From the NCBI GenBank assembly GCA_027310325.1, contig DAIDBB010000213.1, positions 1-16,351 of the forward strand: a stretch of 16,351 nt of DNA. The letters run 5' to 3'. The notes beneath the pieces are model-generated. The model did not search any database and was not told the origin of the DNA. It was given only the letters and a program-made list of their open reading frames with translations. Positions 7,043 to 14,170 of the stretch are shown piece by piece (positions within the stretch are counted from its first letter, which is position 1; each line of letters starts with the position of its first letter). The translations under genes were made by a program, and so were the position numbers. The DNA is from a bacterium (GTDB lineage Bacteria; Desulfobacterota; GWC2-55-46).

Positions 7043-7996
7043 TCAACTTACGTAACTGCCGCCGTGATTGAGGACTACGAGCTCCGGATTTTTGCCTTCC
7101 TCATATATTTCTTTCAGGCGCTTTATGGGGAGCCACAGGGGCTCGTCGGTCAGGTCGAACGTGCCCCAGTGCGTCGGGATGAACTTGCGTGCCAGGACGT
7201 CTTTAGCTATTCTAAGCGCCTCTTCCGGGTTTACGTGGTGGTCTGACATGAACCACCGGGGCTCGTATGCCCCGATGGGGGCAATGAGGACGTCAATCGG
7301 GCCGAACCGGGCGCCTATTTCCCCGTAGCCCTCGTAGTAGCCGGTATCCCCTATCCAGTAGTATTTATTGGGGCCGTTTTCGATGAGGTAGCTCGACCAG
7401 AGCATCTTATTCGTGTCTAACAGGGTCCTTTTTGACCAGTGCTGCACCGGCAGCGCCGTTATCCTTAGGCCGTCAATAACGGCGCCATCCCACCAGTCAA
7501 GGACGATATGTTTCGTTACGCCGAGCCTTGAGAGGTATCTTTCGTACCCCGGGCCGGTTATGAAGACCGGGCCGGAATGGCGCAGCAGGAATTTTACGCT
7601 TTTTGTGTTCAGGTGGTCGTAGTGGCTATGGGAGATGAGGACGTAATCTATGCGGGGGAGTTTCTCCGGCTCTATTGGAAACGGGGTCTTTCTTTTGATG
7701 AGAAAGTTTATGTCCCAGAAGACCGGGTCGGTTATGATGGTCTTTCCCGCGGCCCTTATGAAGACCGTCGAGTGGCCTAACCAGACGATGTAGTCCCTTT
7801 TTAAGCTTTCGAGCCTTTCGAAGTCGGGCCGTTCGACCGTGAGCTTTACGGGCTTGCGTTTATCATTTCTATAGACATTTTTCGAGAATACGAGCCATTT
7901 CACGAGGGCCCTCAGGCCCTTCGGTTTTTTGCGCGACCAGGGGTTTACGAACCTGCCGTTCCTCTTTCGTTTTGATTCGACTTCGGGGTCCCTCAT
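7043..7996 (-). CDS. Metallo-beta-lactamase-fold hydrolase (UlaG / NAPE-PLD-like)
   Basis: A 317-residue MBL-fold protein. Visible metal ligands are the HxHxDH motif SHSHYDHL (H123, H125, D127, H128), H186 (PVQHW), D217 (WIGDTGY) and H276 (IPTHWGTF). The strand GHSTVFIRAAGKTIITDPVF (about 75-93) before the motif, and the overall order, resemble the COG2220 group that includes UlaG-like lactonases and NAPE-PLD-type phospholipases. The substrate cannot be deduced. The first 50 residues are very basic (KRKRNGR, SRKKPKG), with no signal peptide, so it is probably cytoplasmic or peripherally membrane-bound. The ATG has no good ribosome-binding site (only AAAGG abutting it), in line with the promoter lying just upstream. 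It stands alone between plsY and glnB; context gives no function. Confidence 0.88.
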   Translation of the reverse strand: MRDPEVESKRKRNGRFVNPWSRKKPKGLRALVKWLVFSKNVYRNDKRKPVKLTVERPDFERLESLKRDYIVWLGHSTVFIRAAGKTIITDPVFWDINFLIKRKTPFPIEPEKLPRIDYVLISHSHYDHLNTKSVKFLLRHSGPVFITGPGYERYLSRLGVTKHIVLDWWDGAVIDGLRITALPVQHWSKRTLLDTNKMLWSSYLIENGPNKYYWIGDTGYYEGYGEIGARFGPIDVLIAPIGAYEPRWFMSDHHVNPEEALRIAKDVLARKFIPTHWGTFDLTDEPLWLPIKRLKEIYEEGKNPELVVLNHGGSYVS

Positions 7997-8005
7997 GCCT
8001 TTAAG

Positions 8006-8014
8006 ATTATATCA
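8006..8014 (-). promoter_or_regulatory. Extended -10 promoter of the MBL-fold hydrolase
   Basis: On the minus strand TGATATAAT gives a perfect TATAAT -10 box (8006-8011) with the TG extension (8013-8014). No convincing -35 box lies 16-18 bp upstream, as is usual for extended -10 promoters. The box ends 9 bases before the ATG at 7996, so the predicted transcript has only about 2-4 leader bases. Confidence 0.5.
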
Positions 8015-8124
8015 GAGAGGGCCGTGGCATAACAGTGGATATTTTATAAGCAGAATACAGGCCGTGTGCATAAATTTTAAGCTATTTTGCCTTAAAAGCC
8101 CTCTGAAACCCCTGATTTTCGCAA

Positions 8125-8140
8125 GGGCATGGATATTGCA
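8125..8140 (+). promoter_or_regulatory. Predicted sigma-54 (-24/-12) promoter of glnB-glnA
   Basis: GGGCATGGATATTGCA matches the RpoN consensus TGGCACGNNNNTTGCA at all but two fixed positions, with the invariant GG (8126-8127) and GC (8138-8139) exactly 10 bases apart. Start of transcription is expected near 8151, giving a leader of about 145 bases before glnB. Sigma-54 control by NtrC is the established mode for glnB/glnA operons in many proteobacteria. I could not find a convincing NtrC palindrome upstream. Nothing else identifiable lies in the roughly 300 bp gap (7997-8295) apart from the hydrolase promoter. Confidence 0.6.
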
Positions 8141-8295
8141 GCTTTAATGGGGCGAAACGGCCTCAAATATCTTTACAACACGGACTTCACTATGTTAGCT
8201 TTTGGGGATTAAAAATTCCTCGACAGGATAAGGTTTTTTCACCGTTACAGCACTTTAAATATTCCAGGCTTTTTCGACAAGGAGGTTTGATATAG

Positions 8296-8634
8296 ATGAA
8301 GAAGATAGAGGCGATAATAAAACCGTTCAAGCTTGACGAGGTCAAAGAGGCCCTTAACGAGATAGGGATAAAGGGTATAACCGTATCCGAGGTAAAAGGG
8401 TTCGGAAGGCAGAAAGGCCATACCGAGCTCTACAGGGGCACAGAGTACGTGGTCGATTTCCTTCCCAAGATAAAATTAGAGATAGTAGTAAAAGAAGACC
8501 TCGCGCCGAAGGTCGTCGAGACGATCATAAATACCGCACGGACGGGCAGGATCGGCGACGGCAAGGTCTTCGTATTCCCCGTGGAAGAGGTCATAAGGAT
8601 AAGGACCGGCGAGAGGGGAGAAGAGGCGATTTAG
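8296..8634 (+). CDS. glnB: Nitrogen regulatory protein P-II
   Basis: Trimeric signal protein that reports 2-oxoglutarate, ATP/ADP and glutamine status and controls glutamine synthetase adenylylation and NtrB/NtrC. At 112 residues it has the exact PII length. Tyr51, the uridylylation site on the T-loop, is present in GHTELYRGTEYVVDF. The B-loop TARTGRIGDGKVFV (about 80-93) and the C-terminal EEVIRIRTGERGEEAI are conserved. AAGGAGGT (8279-8286) sits about 9 bases before the ATG, a strong ribosome-binding site. It could equally be called glnK by sequence, but adjacency to glnA, with no amtB seen, favours glnB. Co-transcribed with glnA from the predicted sigma-54 promoter. Confidence 0.96.
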   Translation: MKKIEAIIKPFKLDEVKEALNEIGIKGITVSEVKGFGRQKGHTELYRGTEYVVDFLPKIKLEIVVKEDLAPKVVETIINTARTGRIGDGKVFVFPVEEVIRIRTGERGEEAI

Positions 8635-8662
8635 CTTATTGCCGGCCATTGTGCCGGATAAG
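8635..8662 (+). other. Intercistronic hairpin between glnB and glnA
   Basis: Starts on the base after the glnB stop. CTTAT (8635-8639) pairs with ATAAG (8658-8662) and CCGG (8642-8645) with CCGG (8654-8657), with a two-base bulge and an 8-base loop. No T-run follows, so it probably lets transcription through and may set relative glnB/glnA levels by RNA stability or processing. Confidence 0.4.
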
Positions 8663-8698
8663 ATATTAAAAAAGCAGGAAAAGGAGGAGACCGCAATT

Positions 8699-10111
8699 AT
8701 GACACCGAAGGATGTACTAAAGTTTGCGAAAGAGAAGAACTGCAAGATGGTCGATTTCAAGTTCCTTGATTTCGTCGGCATCTGGCAGCACTTTTCCGTT
8801 CCCGTGAGCGAGCTCGAGGAGGACATCTTCGAGGCCGGGCTCGGCTTCGACGGCTCCAGCATCCGCGGCTGGCAGCCGATCCACGCTAGCGACATGCTCG
8901 TCATACCGGACCCCACGACCGCCGTCATTGACCCGTTCTCCGAGAACACCACCTTGAGCCTCATATGCAATATCGTAGACCCCCTTACGAAAGAGGCGTA
9001 CACCAGGGACCCGAGGAACATCGCCCAGAAGGCCGAGGCGTACCTCAAATCCACGGGCATCGGCGATACCGCTTACTTCGGCCCCGAGCCCGAGTTCTTC
9101 ATCTTCGACGACATCAGGTTCAACCAGGCCTCAAACCACGGCTTCTACTTCATAGACTCTAACGAGGGCATATGGAACACCGGCCGCGAGGAGTGCCCCA
9201 ACCTCGGCTACAAGCCGCGCCACAAGGAAGGCTACTTCCCTGTTCCCCCGACCGACAGCCAGGAGGACATAAGGACCGAGATGTGCCTTGTGATGGAGCA
9301 GATAGGCATCCGCATAGAAAGGCAGCACCACGAGGTCGCTACCGCCGGGCAGGCCGAGATAGACATGCGGTTCGACAGCCTCGTTAAGATGGGCGACAAG
9401 CTCATGTGGTTCAAGTACATCATAAAGAACGTCGCCAAGAAGTGGAGGAAGACCGTCACCTTCATGCCGAAGCCGATCTTCGGCGACAACGGCAGCGGCA
9501 TGCACGTCCACCAGTCGATCTGGAAGGGCGGCAAGCCCCTCTTCTCCGGGAACGGCTACGGCGGCATGAGCGAGCTCGCCCTCTACTACATAGGCGGGAT
9601 ACTCAAGCACGCGAGGGCCCTTAACGCCTTCTGCAACCCCTCGACGAACTCTTACAGGAGGCTCGTTCCCGGCTTCGAGGCCCCTATTAATCTCGCTTAC
9701 TCGTCACGGAACCGCTCGGCGTCGATAAGGATACCGATGTACTCGCCGTCCCCGAAGGCGAAGAGGATAGAGGTAAGGTTCCCTGACCCGTCCTGCAACG
9801 GATACCTCGCCTTTGCCGCCATGCTCATGGCCGGGCTCGACGGCATCCAGAACAAGATCAACCCGGGCGAACCGCTCGATAAGGACATCTACGGCCTTTC
9901 GCCGGAGGAGCTAAAGAAGGTCCCCTCGGCGGCGGGATCGCTCGAAGAGGCCCTTAACGCGCTTAAGGCAGACCACGCGTTCCTTCTTAAGGGAGACGTC
10001 TTCACGAAGGACGTCATAGACACCTGGATAGAGTACAAGAAGGAAAAAGAGGTCGACCCGGTGAAGCTCCGTCCGGTGCCGCACGAGTTCTTCCTGTACT
10101 ACGACTGCTAG
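8699..10111 (+). CDS. glnA: Glutamine synthetase, type I
   Basis: ATP-dependent ammonia assimilation into glutamine; a dodecameric cytoplasmic enzyme. Family landmarks are DGSSIRGW (51-58), FGPEPEFFIF (127-136), the ATP-binding segment KPIFGDNGSGMHVHQS (258-273) and NRSASIRIP (338-346). Tyr398 in DKDIYGLSPEE aligns with the adenylylation tyrosine of GSI-beta enzymes, implying GlnE-type control, although the surrounding residues differ slightly from the usual NLYDLPPEE. Length is 470 residues, as expected (469 in E. coli). The ATG at 8699 follows AAAGGAGG at good distance; the frame extends upstream to a TTG at 8639 but those residues are non-family and lie in the intercistronic hairpin. Second gene of the glnB-glnA operon. 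Confidence 0.98.
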   Translation: MTPKDVLKFAKEKNCKMVDFKFLDFVGIWQHFSVPVSELEEDIFEAGLGFDGSSIRGWQPIHASDMLVIPDPTTAVIDPFSENTTLSLICNIVDPLTKEAYTRDPRNIAQKAEAYLKSTGIGDTAYFGPEPEFFIFDDIRFNQASNHGFYFIDSNEGIWNTGREECPNLGYKPRHKEGYFPVPPTDSQEDIRTEMCLVMEQIGIRIERQHHEVATAGQAEIDMRFDSLVKMGDKLMWFKYIIKNVAKKWRKTVTFMPKPIFGDNGSGMHVHQSIWKGGKPLFSGNGYGGMSELALYYIGGILKHARALNAFCNPSTNSYRRLVPGFEAPINLAYSSRNRSASIRIPMYSPSPKAKRIEVRFPDPSCNGYLAFAAMLMAGLDGIQNKINPGEPLDKDIYGLSPEELKKVPSAAGSLEEALNALKADHAFLLKGDVFTKDVIDTWIEYKKEKEVDPVKLRPVPHEFFLYYDC

Positions 10112-10131
10112 GTTCGGACATCGTTAAAGAT

Positions 10132-10169
10132 AAAAAAAGGGCAGCCCCCGAAGGGGCTGCCCTTTTTTT
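10132..10169. terminator. Strong bidirectional intrinsic terminator
   Basis: A-run plus GGGCAGCCCC (10132-10148), CGAA loop (10149-10152), and GGGGCTGCCC plus a run of seven T (10153-10169): a 17-bp perfect stem. T-runs lie at the 3' end on both strands, so it can end glnA (plus) and the convergent comF-rfaE2 operon (minus). Confidence 0.93.
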
Positions 10170-10189
10170 GCTTACGCACAGCAGTAAGC

Positions 10190-10687
10190 TTATCCTTTTT
10201 TTTCGACGTCCGCCTTATGTATCGTAAGGATCTTTTTTATAATGTTCGTCGTTGATTTGCCCTTTACGAGCGGTATCCGAGCGACCCTGCCGCCGGCGGC
10301 CTTTACCACGTCCGCGCCGACTATCGCCCTTGAAGCCCAATCCGCCCCCTTGGCGAGCACGTCGGGCCTTATGGCGGCAATGAGTTTTATGGGCGTAGCC
10401 TCGTTAAAGACGACGATGTAGTCGACACACGACAGGGCGCTTAAGACCTCGGCCCTCTCCTTCTCCGGGACTATGGGCCTCAAATCCCCTTTTATCGCCC
10501 TTATCGACGGGTCGCTGTTCAGCCCCACGATGAGACAATCTCCCATAGAGCGCGCCTTTTTTAAATACCTTACGTGCCCGGCGTGGATTATATCGAAGCA
10601 CCCGTTCGTGAAGACTATCTTTTTGCCGCGCCTGCGCAACTTTCCTGTTTCCTCGATCGCCTTTTTTAGTGAGACGGCTTTCCCCAT
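10190..10687 (-). CDS. rfaE2: D-glycero-beta-D-manno-heptose 1-phosphate adenylyltransferase (stand-alone)
   Basis: Adenylylates heptose-1-phosphate to ADP-heptose for the LPS inner core. This is the C-terminal half of bifunctional HldE as a separate 165-residue protein. The nucleotidyltransferase signature is FTNGCFDIIHAGHVRYL (about 26-42; HxGH residues H35 and H38), followed by VGLNSDPSIRAIKG, RPIVPEKERAEVLSAL, CVDYIVVF, RPDVLAKGADW and the C-terminal GKSTTNII. The ATG at 10687 follows AAAGGA at suitable distance and gives the family N-terminus; a longer frame reaches 10729 and would run into comF. It begins 19 bp after the comF stop, so the two are probably co-transcribed. The kinase half (rfaE1/hldA) must be elsewhere if the pathway is complete. 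Confidence 0.92.
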   Translation of the reverse strand: MGKAVSLKKAIEETGKLRRRGKKIVFTNGCFDIIHAGHVRYLKKARSMGDCLIVGLNSDPSIRAIKGDLRPIVPEKERAEVLSALSCVDYIVVFNEATPIKLIAAIRPDVLAKGADWASRAIVGADVVKAAGGRVARIPLVKGKSTTNIIKKILTIHKADVEKKG

Positions 10688-10706
10688 TTCTTTCCTTTGA
10701 CGTATA

Positions 10707-11426
10707 TTACGCGATAAGCGTCCTCGCAAGCGTCAGCACATAGACCTCGGCCCCGGCATATTTAAGGGCCTTGGCGCACTCCCTTATTGTTGCCCCCGTC
10801 GTGAAGACGTCGTCAACGAGAAGGACGTTCTTGTCACTGAAGGCCTTGTCGTCCCTGACAGCGAATGCGCCTTTTATGTTTTCTTCCCTCTCCCTGCTCC
10901 TCAAGTTTATCTGCGGGTCTGTCTTGCGGACCCTTTTGAGGTTGACGTAATCGACCGGGGCCCTTAATCTCTTGGCAACCTCGCGGGCGAGGAGCAGCGA
11001 CTGGTTGAAGCCGCGCTTCCTGAGCCTGTCTTTGTGGAGCGGCACGGGGACGACCACGTGGGGCCTTGCCGGGAACTCAGCCGCCTCCGAAGCCAGCCTT
11101 CCCAGGTATCCCGCGAGGGCCACCCTCCCGCCGTACTTGAACCTGTGGACGGCCTCAAGCACAAGCCCTTCATAGGCGAAGGCGCTCCGGGCCTCTTTAA
11201 ACGGCGTCTTTTCGGTTATGCACCCGCCGCAGAGCCTCCCCTTGTGGGTCTCAGGGACGTCCCCGTAGGCGATGAACGGTATGCCGCAGACCGCGCAGAT
11301 CGGCCCTTTTATCTTTTTTGAAAGGATGCCGCCGCGGCAGTCCGCGCAAAGCGTCCCGTCCATGAGCCCCTCTTCGCAGAGCGGGCATACCGGCGGGAAG
11401 ACTATGTCCAAAAGGGAGGCGAGCAT
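10707..11426 (-). CDS. comF: ComF family amidophosphoribosyltransferase-like protein
   Basis: A 239-residue ComF/GntX-type protein. The N-terminus has zinc knuckles CPLCEEG (about 14-20), CADC, ICAVC and LCGGC; the C-terminus is a phosphoribosyltransferase fold with the PRPP-binding motif NVLLVDDVFTTGATI. The segment VPVPLHKDRLRKRGFNQSLLLA is diagnostic of the family. In Bacillus and Haemophilus homologues take part in DNA uptake during transformation; in other Gram-negatives the role is poorly known. No other competence gene is nearby. The ATG at 11426 has only a weak ribosome-binding site. First gene of a probable comF-rfaE2 operon; the link to heptose synthesis looks positional only. The 271-bp gap upstream contains the nested inverted repeats described separately. 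Confidence 0.93.
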   Translation of the reverse strand: MLASLLDIVFPPVCPLCEEGLMDGTLCADCRGGILSKKIKGPICAVCGIPFIAYGDVPETHKGRLCGGCITEKTPFKEARSAFAYEGLVLEAVHRFKYGGRVALAGYLGRLASEAAEFPARPHVVVPVPLHKDRLRKRGFNQSLLLAREVAKRLRAPVDYVNLKRVRKTDPQINLRSREREENIKGAFAVRDDKAFSDKNVLLVDDVFTTGATIRECAKALKYAGAEVYVLTLARTLIA

Positions 11427-11522
11427 TTGAGAGCCCTACACGGCCTTGATACGCCTTTTTAACATACCTTGGGGTGTCTTTCACGTACTTTCTTTTTCGA
11501 GAAGATGCCTCGCGAGCGCAAT

Positions 11523-11542
11523 CCCCGCTGCATGCAGCGGGG
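11523..11542. repeat. 20-bp perfect palindrome
   Basis: CCCCGCTGCATGCAGCGGGG is self-complementary with no spacer. It could be a dimeric-regulator operator, a cruciform or a terminator stem. It lies about 97 bp upstream of comF. Confidence 0.6.
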
Positions 11543-11572
11543 TCAAGCGAGCGGTTAGATAGTTTCCTTGCA

Positions 11573-11611
11573 TTTTGAAGTTCCCCGCATCTTGCCGCAG
11601 GAACTTCAAAA
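11573..11611. repeat. 12-bp hairpin with 15-base loop
   Basis: TTTTGAAGTTCC (11573-11584) and GGAACTTCAAAA (11600-11611). The right arm overlaps the outer arm of the enclosing fold-back, so the two structures are mutually exclusive in part. On the minus strand it lies about 87 bp past the histidine kinase stop and could end that transcript. Confidence 0.55.
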
Positions 11612-11697
11612 AGAAAGTAAGCGAAGAAAAAGCAATGTTTGTCGTTAACGCCACAGGGGCCATTTCGACGGATAATAAGGCAAAATTCCTGGCGCGG

Positions 11698-12579
11698 TTA
11701 TTTCCCGGTTCCTTTGATGGCAGGTATGGTTATATGGAAGGATGTGCCGCGCCCCGGCACGCTTTCGACCGTTATTTCGCCCCCGTGCTCTTTTATTATC
11801 GCGTAACTTATCGAGAGCCCGAGCCCCGTGCCCTTGCCGGGTCCCTTGGTCGTGAAGAACGGATCGAAGATGCGCTTAAGGTTCTCCACGGGTATGCCGG
11901 CGCCGGTGTCGTTGATGGTGAGGCCCGCGCAGGGCCTGCCGTTCACCGCTTCGGCCCTCGTTTCTATCTCCAGTACGCCCCCTTCGGGCATAGCGTCCCT
12001 GGCGTTCGTGACGATGTTTATTATGACCTGCTCGATCCGTACGGGAGAGCCGGATACCCGGGGAAGCGGCGACAGGTCCATCCGTACGTCTATCGAATTA
12101 TCCGTTAGGAGCCCCTTGACCATGACGAAGGCCTCTTTTATGACCCTGTTCAGGTCCACCGGCTCCATGACAGGCTCTTCTTTTCTGGAGAATATCCGCA
12201 GGTGTTTTATCACGGTCTCCATCTTTTTTGTAGCGTGGATGATGAGCGTCAACTTTTCATGGTCCGGGGAGCCTTCGTTAAAGGACCCGATCATGTTCTG
12301 GGAGACGCCTTTTATTATCGTAAGCGGCTGGCTGAGCTCATGGGCGAGCGTGGAAGCGAGCTCGCCAAGGGCGGCGAGCTTGCTTGATTGTACGAGCTGG
12401 TCACGCGTTTCCTTCAAGAGCCGGTGCGCGGAGGCAAGCTCCTCTTCGGAGCTTTCAAGTTCCTTGACCATCTGGAGGACGCCGGTCCTGAAGTCTTCCA
12501 GGTACTCGACCCTTTTGGCGAGTCCCTCGATCGCGTCTTCTGAAAAACCGCCCTCTACACGGCTCTTTTTTATGGCCAT
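11698..12579 (-). CDS. Soluble histidine kinase (transmitter only), partner of the PAS protein
   Basis: A 293-residue kinase without membrane segments or its own sensor domain. Residues about 15-65 form a predicted coiled coil. The H-box LGELASTLAHELSQPL carries the phosphorylatable H80. The ATPase has the N-box INIVTNARDA (about 187-196), G1 DTGAGIP (224-230), F-box FDPFFTTK (238-245) and G2 GTGLGLS (250-256). This is the NtrB/PAS-kinase type of transmitter. The ATG at 12579 follows GGAGG at 10 bases; a GTG at 12627 would add 16 residues and overlap the upstream gene. It starts 40 bp after the PAS gene and reads like its missing C-terminal half. No response regulator is in the window, so the output is unknown. 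Confidence 0.9.
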   Translation of the reverse strand: MAIKKSRVEGGFSEDAIEGLAKRVEYLEDFRTGVLQMVKELESSEEELASAHRLLKETRDQLVQSSKLAALGELASTLAHELSQPLTIIKGVSQNMIGSFNEGSPDHEKLTLIIHATKKMETVIKHLRIFSRKEEPVMEPVDLNRVIKEAFVMVKGLLTDNSIDVRMDLSPLPRVSGSPVRIEQVIINIVTNARDAMPEGGVLEIETRAEAVNGRPCAGLTINDTGAGIPVENLKRIFDPFFTTKGPGKGTGLGLSISYAIIKEHGGEITVESVPGRGTSFHITIPAIKGTGK

Positions 12580-12619
12580 TCTTTTAAAGCCTCCGTAGAT
12601 GTTTGTGGCTCGCGGCCAG

Positions 12620-13828
12620 CTAACCACGCCGCTCTTCCATGAGTTGCTTGAACCGCTCCCTTATCTCGCGCATCTTAAGCTCCCTCCTTACGGCAAGGAG
12701 CGAGCATGCCTCGAGGTCCTCGATCGTCCTTTTAAGCCTTACGGAAGCCTCTTTAGACTCTTCCCTGGTCGTCTTAAGCTCGTCCATCAGCCTTTTCCTT
12801 TCGTCTATGTCGCGTCCGACGAACCTGCACCCAGCGACTTTTCCGTCCGCCCCTCTTATAGGCGAGATGCTGAACTCGAAGCGCCTCGCGCCGCCGTCCT
12901 TATGGATTATCGGAAGCCCACGGTTTATCAGGGTCCCGCCCGTCATTACGGCATCGAATATCTCCCGCATTTCGTCGGAGGCGGCCCGAGGCATGAAGGC
13001 GGTATGGTCCTGCCCGATGAGGTCTTTTTCGGAGTGGCCGGTAAGGGCCTTTACGGCCTCGTTTACGAAGGTTATGTTGCCGTGCTCGTCGGTCTCGACC
13101 AGCGCATCGGGTATCATATTTACGAGATCGCTGAATTGCGCGCGGGATTCGTTAAGTTTGCCGGAGAGCCTTTCATACCGGCCCGCGAGGGCCCAAAGCT
13201 CGCTGTACGTCCCGGGGGGGACCGTTTCATGCGCGTCCGATGGGGCGGGCTCAGCCTCTTCCTGCGTGATCTCTTCTATTGGCGCGAGCACCCTCCATAT
13301 CATGAAGAGCGCCGCGTACCAGACGCCGCCTATCGAGAGCATCGAGAATATGACGAGCGTCTTCTTCTCCCATCCGGCGAGCGCGAGGGTATCTTTCCTT
13401 ATGAGGGGGGAAAGGCCAAGGACCTCCCGGGAGAGGTTTATTAGCCTGTTCTTTAAGCCTTTGTCGCCTCCATGGAAGCCTAGCTTGAGCTCCGAGCTCG
13501 CTTCCTTCCATTCAGCCCTGACCCTTGAAAAGCCCGATGTAAGAAAAGGGTCTTTATCCCGGAGTATCCATGCGGAGGAGAGGTCTTTAAGGGCCGATTC
13601 GAAGAGCCGGTCGGTCTTTTTTATCTCATCGGCCAGTTCAGTCTCCGTGTAGGGCGCGTCAGCGAGCAGGGCTAGTCTCCCGAGGCTTGAGGCCAGCTTT
13701 GAAGCCGACTCCGAAAGGTCGGCGTATGCCCCCAGCCCCTTCTGGAAATACAGGCCGAGGGCGAGGAAGACGAGGATAAACGTCGCCGCGACGGAACCTG
13801 CCGCGATTGTGAGGTTACGTACAGACAT
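12620..13828 (-). CDS. Membrane-bound PAS-domain sensor protein lacking a kinase domain
   Basis: A 402-residue protein with TM1 at about 7-28, a mostly helical extracytoplasmic domain of about 125 residues (29-155, reminiscent of four-helix-bundle sensors), TM2 at about 157-179, an acidic/Pro linker (185-207), a PAS/PAC unit (about 231-345: MIPDALVETDEHGNITFVNE, ending CRFVGRDIDERKRL) and a long C-terminal coiled coil (345-402). It stops where a kinase H-box would normally follow. The kinase gene begins 40 bp downstream with its own coiled coil, suggesting that the two proteins form one receptor. The ATG at 13828 follows GGCGGG; a GTG at 13861 would add 11 residues and lacks a binding site. 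Ligand unknown; a PAS cofactor cannot be read from sequence. Confidence 0.85.
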   Translation of the reverse strand: MSVRNLTIAAGSVAATFILVFLALGLYFQKGLGAYADLSESASKLASSLGRLALLADAPYTETELADEIKKTDRLFESALKDLSSAWILRDKDPFLTSGFSRVRAEWKEASSELKLGFHGGDKGLKNRLINLSREVLGLSPLIRKDTLALAGWEKKTLVIFSMLSIGGVWYAALFMIWRVLAPIEEITQEEAEPAPSDAHETVPPGTYSELWALAGRYERLSGKLNESRAQFSDLVNMIPDALVETDEHGNITFVNEAVKALTGHSEKDLIGQDHTAFMPRAASDEMREIFDAVMTGGTLINRGLPIIHKDGGARRFEFSISPIRGADGKVAGCRFVGRDIDERKRLMDELKTTREESKEASVRLKRTIEDLEACSLLAVRRELKMREIRERFKQLMEERRG

Positions 13829-13867
13829 CGGGCCCGCCTTAATGGTAAATATTGAAAGCACCAGGGC

Positions 13868-13889
13868 TCAAAAAAACGTATTTTTTTGA
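13868..13889. repeat. AT-rich inverted repeat in the PAS gene leader
   Basis: TCAAAAAAA (13868-13876) and TTTTTTTGA (13881-13889) around CGTA. It lies 40-61 bases upstream of the PAS-protein ATG, inside the predicted leader, and its minus strand ends in a T-run with GA. The stem has few G-C pairs, so it is a weak hairpin. Confidence 0.35.
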
Positions 13890-13961
13890 CGAGTGTGTAC
13901 CAGGATGCGCCGTTTTGATGAGGTTTCGAGAAGGGAGACAGCGGCACGCTAATTTTACTGA

Positions 13962-13989
13962 AATATATCATGTTTTTGTAGTAAATCAA
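13962..13989 (-). promoter_or_regulatory. Predicted sigma-70 promoter of the PAS-kinase operon
   Basis: Minus strand: TTGATT (13984-13989), a 16-bp spacer and TATATT (13962-13967) preceded by TGA, i.e. an extended -10. The start of transcription is expected near 13955, giving a leader of about 127 bases. This AT-rich, 340-bp divergent gap (13829-14170) also holds the weak hairpin at 13868-13889 and presumably the ftsY promoter, for which I find no convincing plus-strand boxes. Confidence 0.5.
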
Positions 13990-14170
13990 GAAGTATTTAA
14001 AAAAACGTTTCAATTTTCTTGCTGTCCTTATCAGGCACGCTCGTCCGTAAATATCCAATTTTTTTAAAAGGAGCTTTGAAAATATGTTTTTTTATGCTAA
14101 AAGAGAGAAGTTCGAATTTGACTCCAAGTGGTGGACTTTAAAAGAAGGAGTTAACGCAGGGGCTTCATCC

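Larger units (their letters stand above)
11486..11619. repeat. Fold-back element of nested inverted repeats
   Basis: Outer arms TACTTTCTTTTT (11486-11497) and AAAAAGAAAGTA (11608-11619) are exact reverse complements. Inside them AAGATGC (11502-11508) pairs with GCATCTT (11587-11593). The interval also encloses a 20-bp perfect palindrome and a 12-bp hairpin listed separately, plus a direct repeat GCGAGCG (11512-11518 and 11547-11553) flanking the palindrome. The density of symmetry suggests a small mobile or REP/BIME-like intergenic element, or a compound terminator between the kinase gene and comF. No clear target-site duplication is seen. Confidence 0.55.

Noticed and set aside
8041..8124. 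NtrC binding palindrome upstream of the glnB promoter
   Set aside because: GTGTGCATAAATTTTAAGC looked suggestive but lacks the paired TGCAC/GTGCA half-sites.
8639..8698. Upstream TTG start for glnA
   Set aside because: Adds 20 non-family residues encoded by the intercistronic hairpin; the ATG at 8699 has a good binding site and gives the standard length.
11481..11663. Small minus-strand frame (60 codons) across the fold-back region
   Set aside because: Its sequence is dictated by the inverted repeats; no ribosome-binding site or conserved motif.
12639..13652. Long plus-strand open frame (337 codons) opposite the PAS gene
   Set aside because: Serine-rich nonsense-like translation antisense to a recognisable PAS protein; no ribosome-binding site or motif.
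13862..14083. Plus-strand promoter for ftsY
   Set aside because: Candidate TTGTAG/TAAAAA boxes match consensus poorly; AT-richness alone is not enough to call it.
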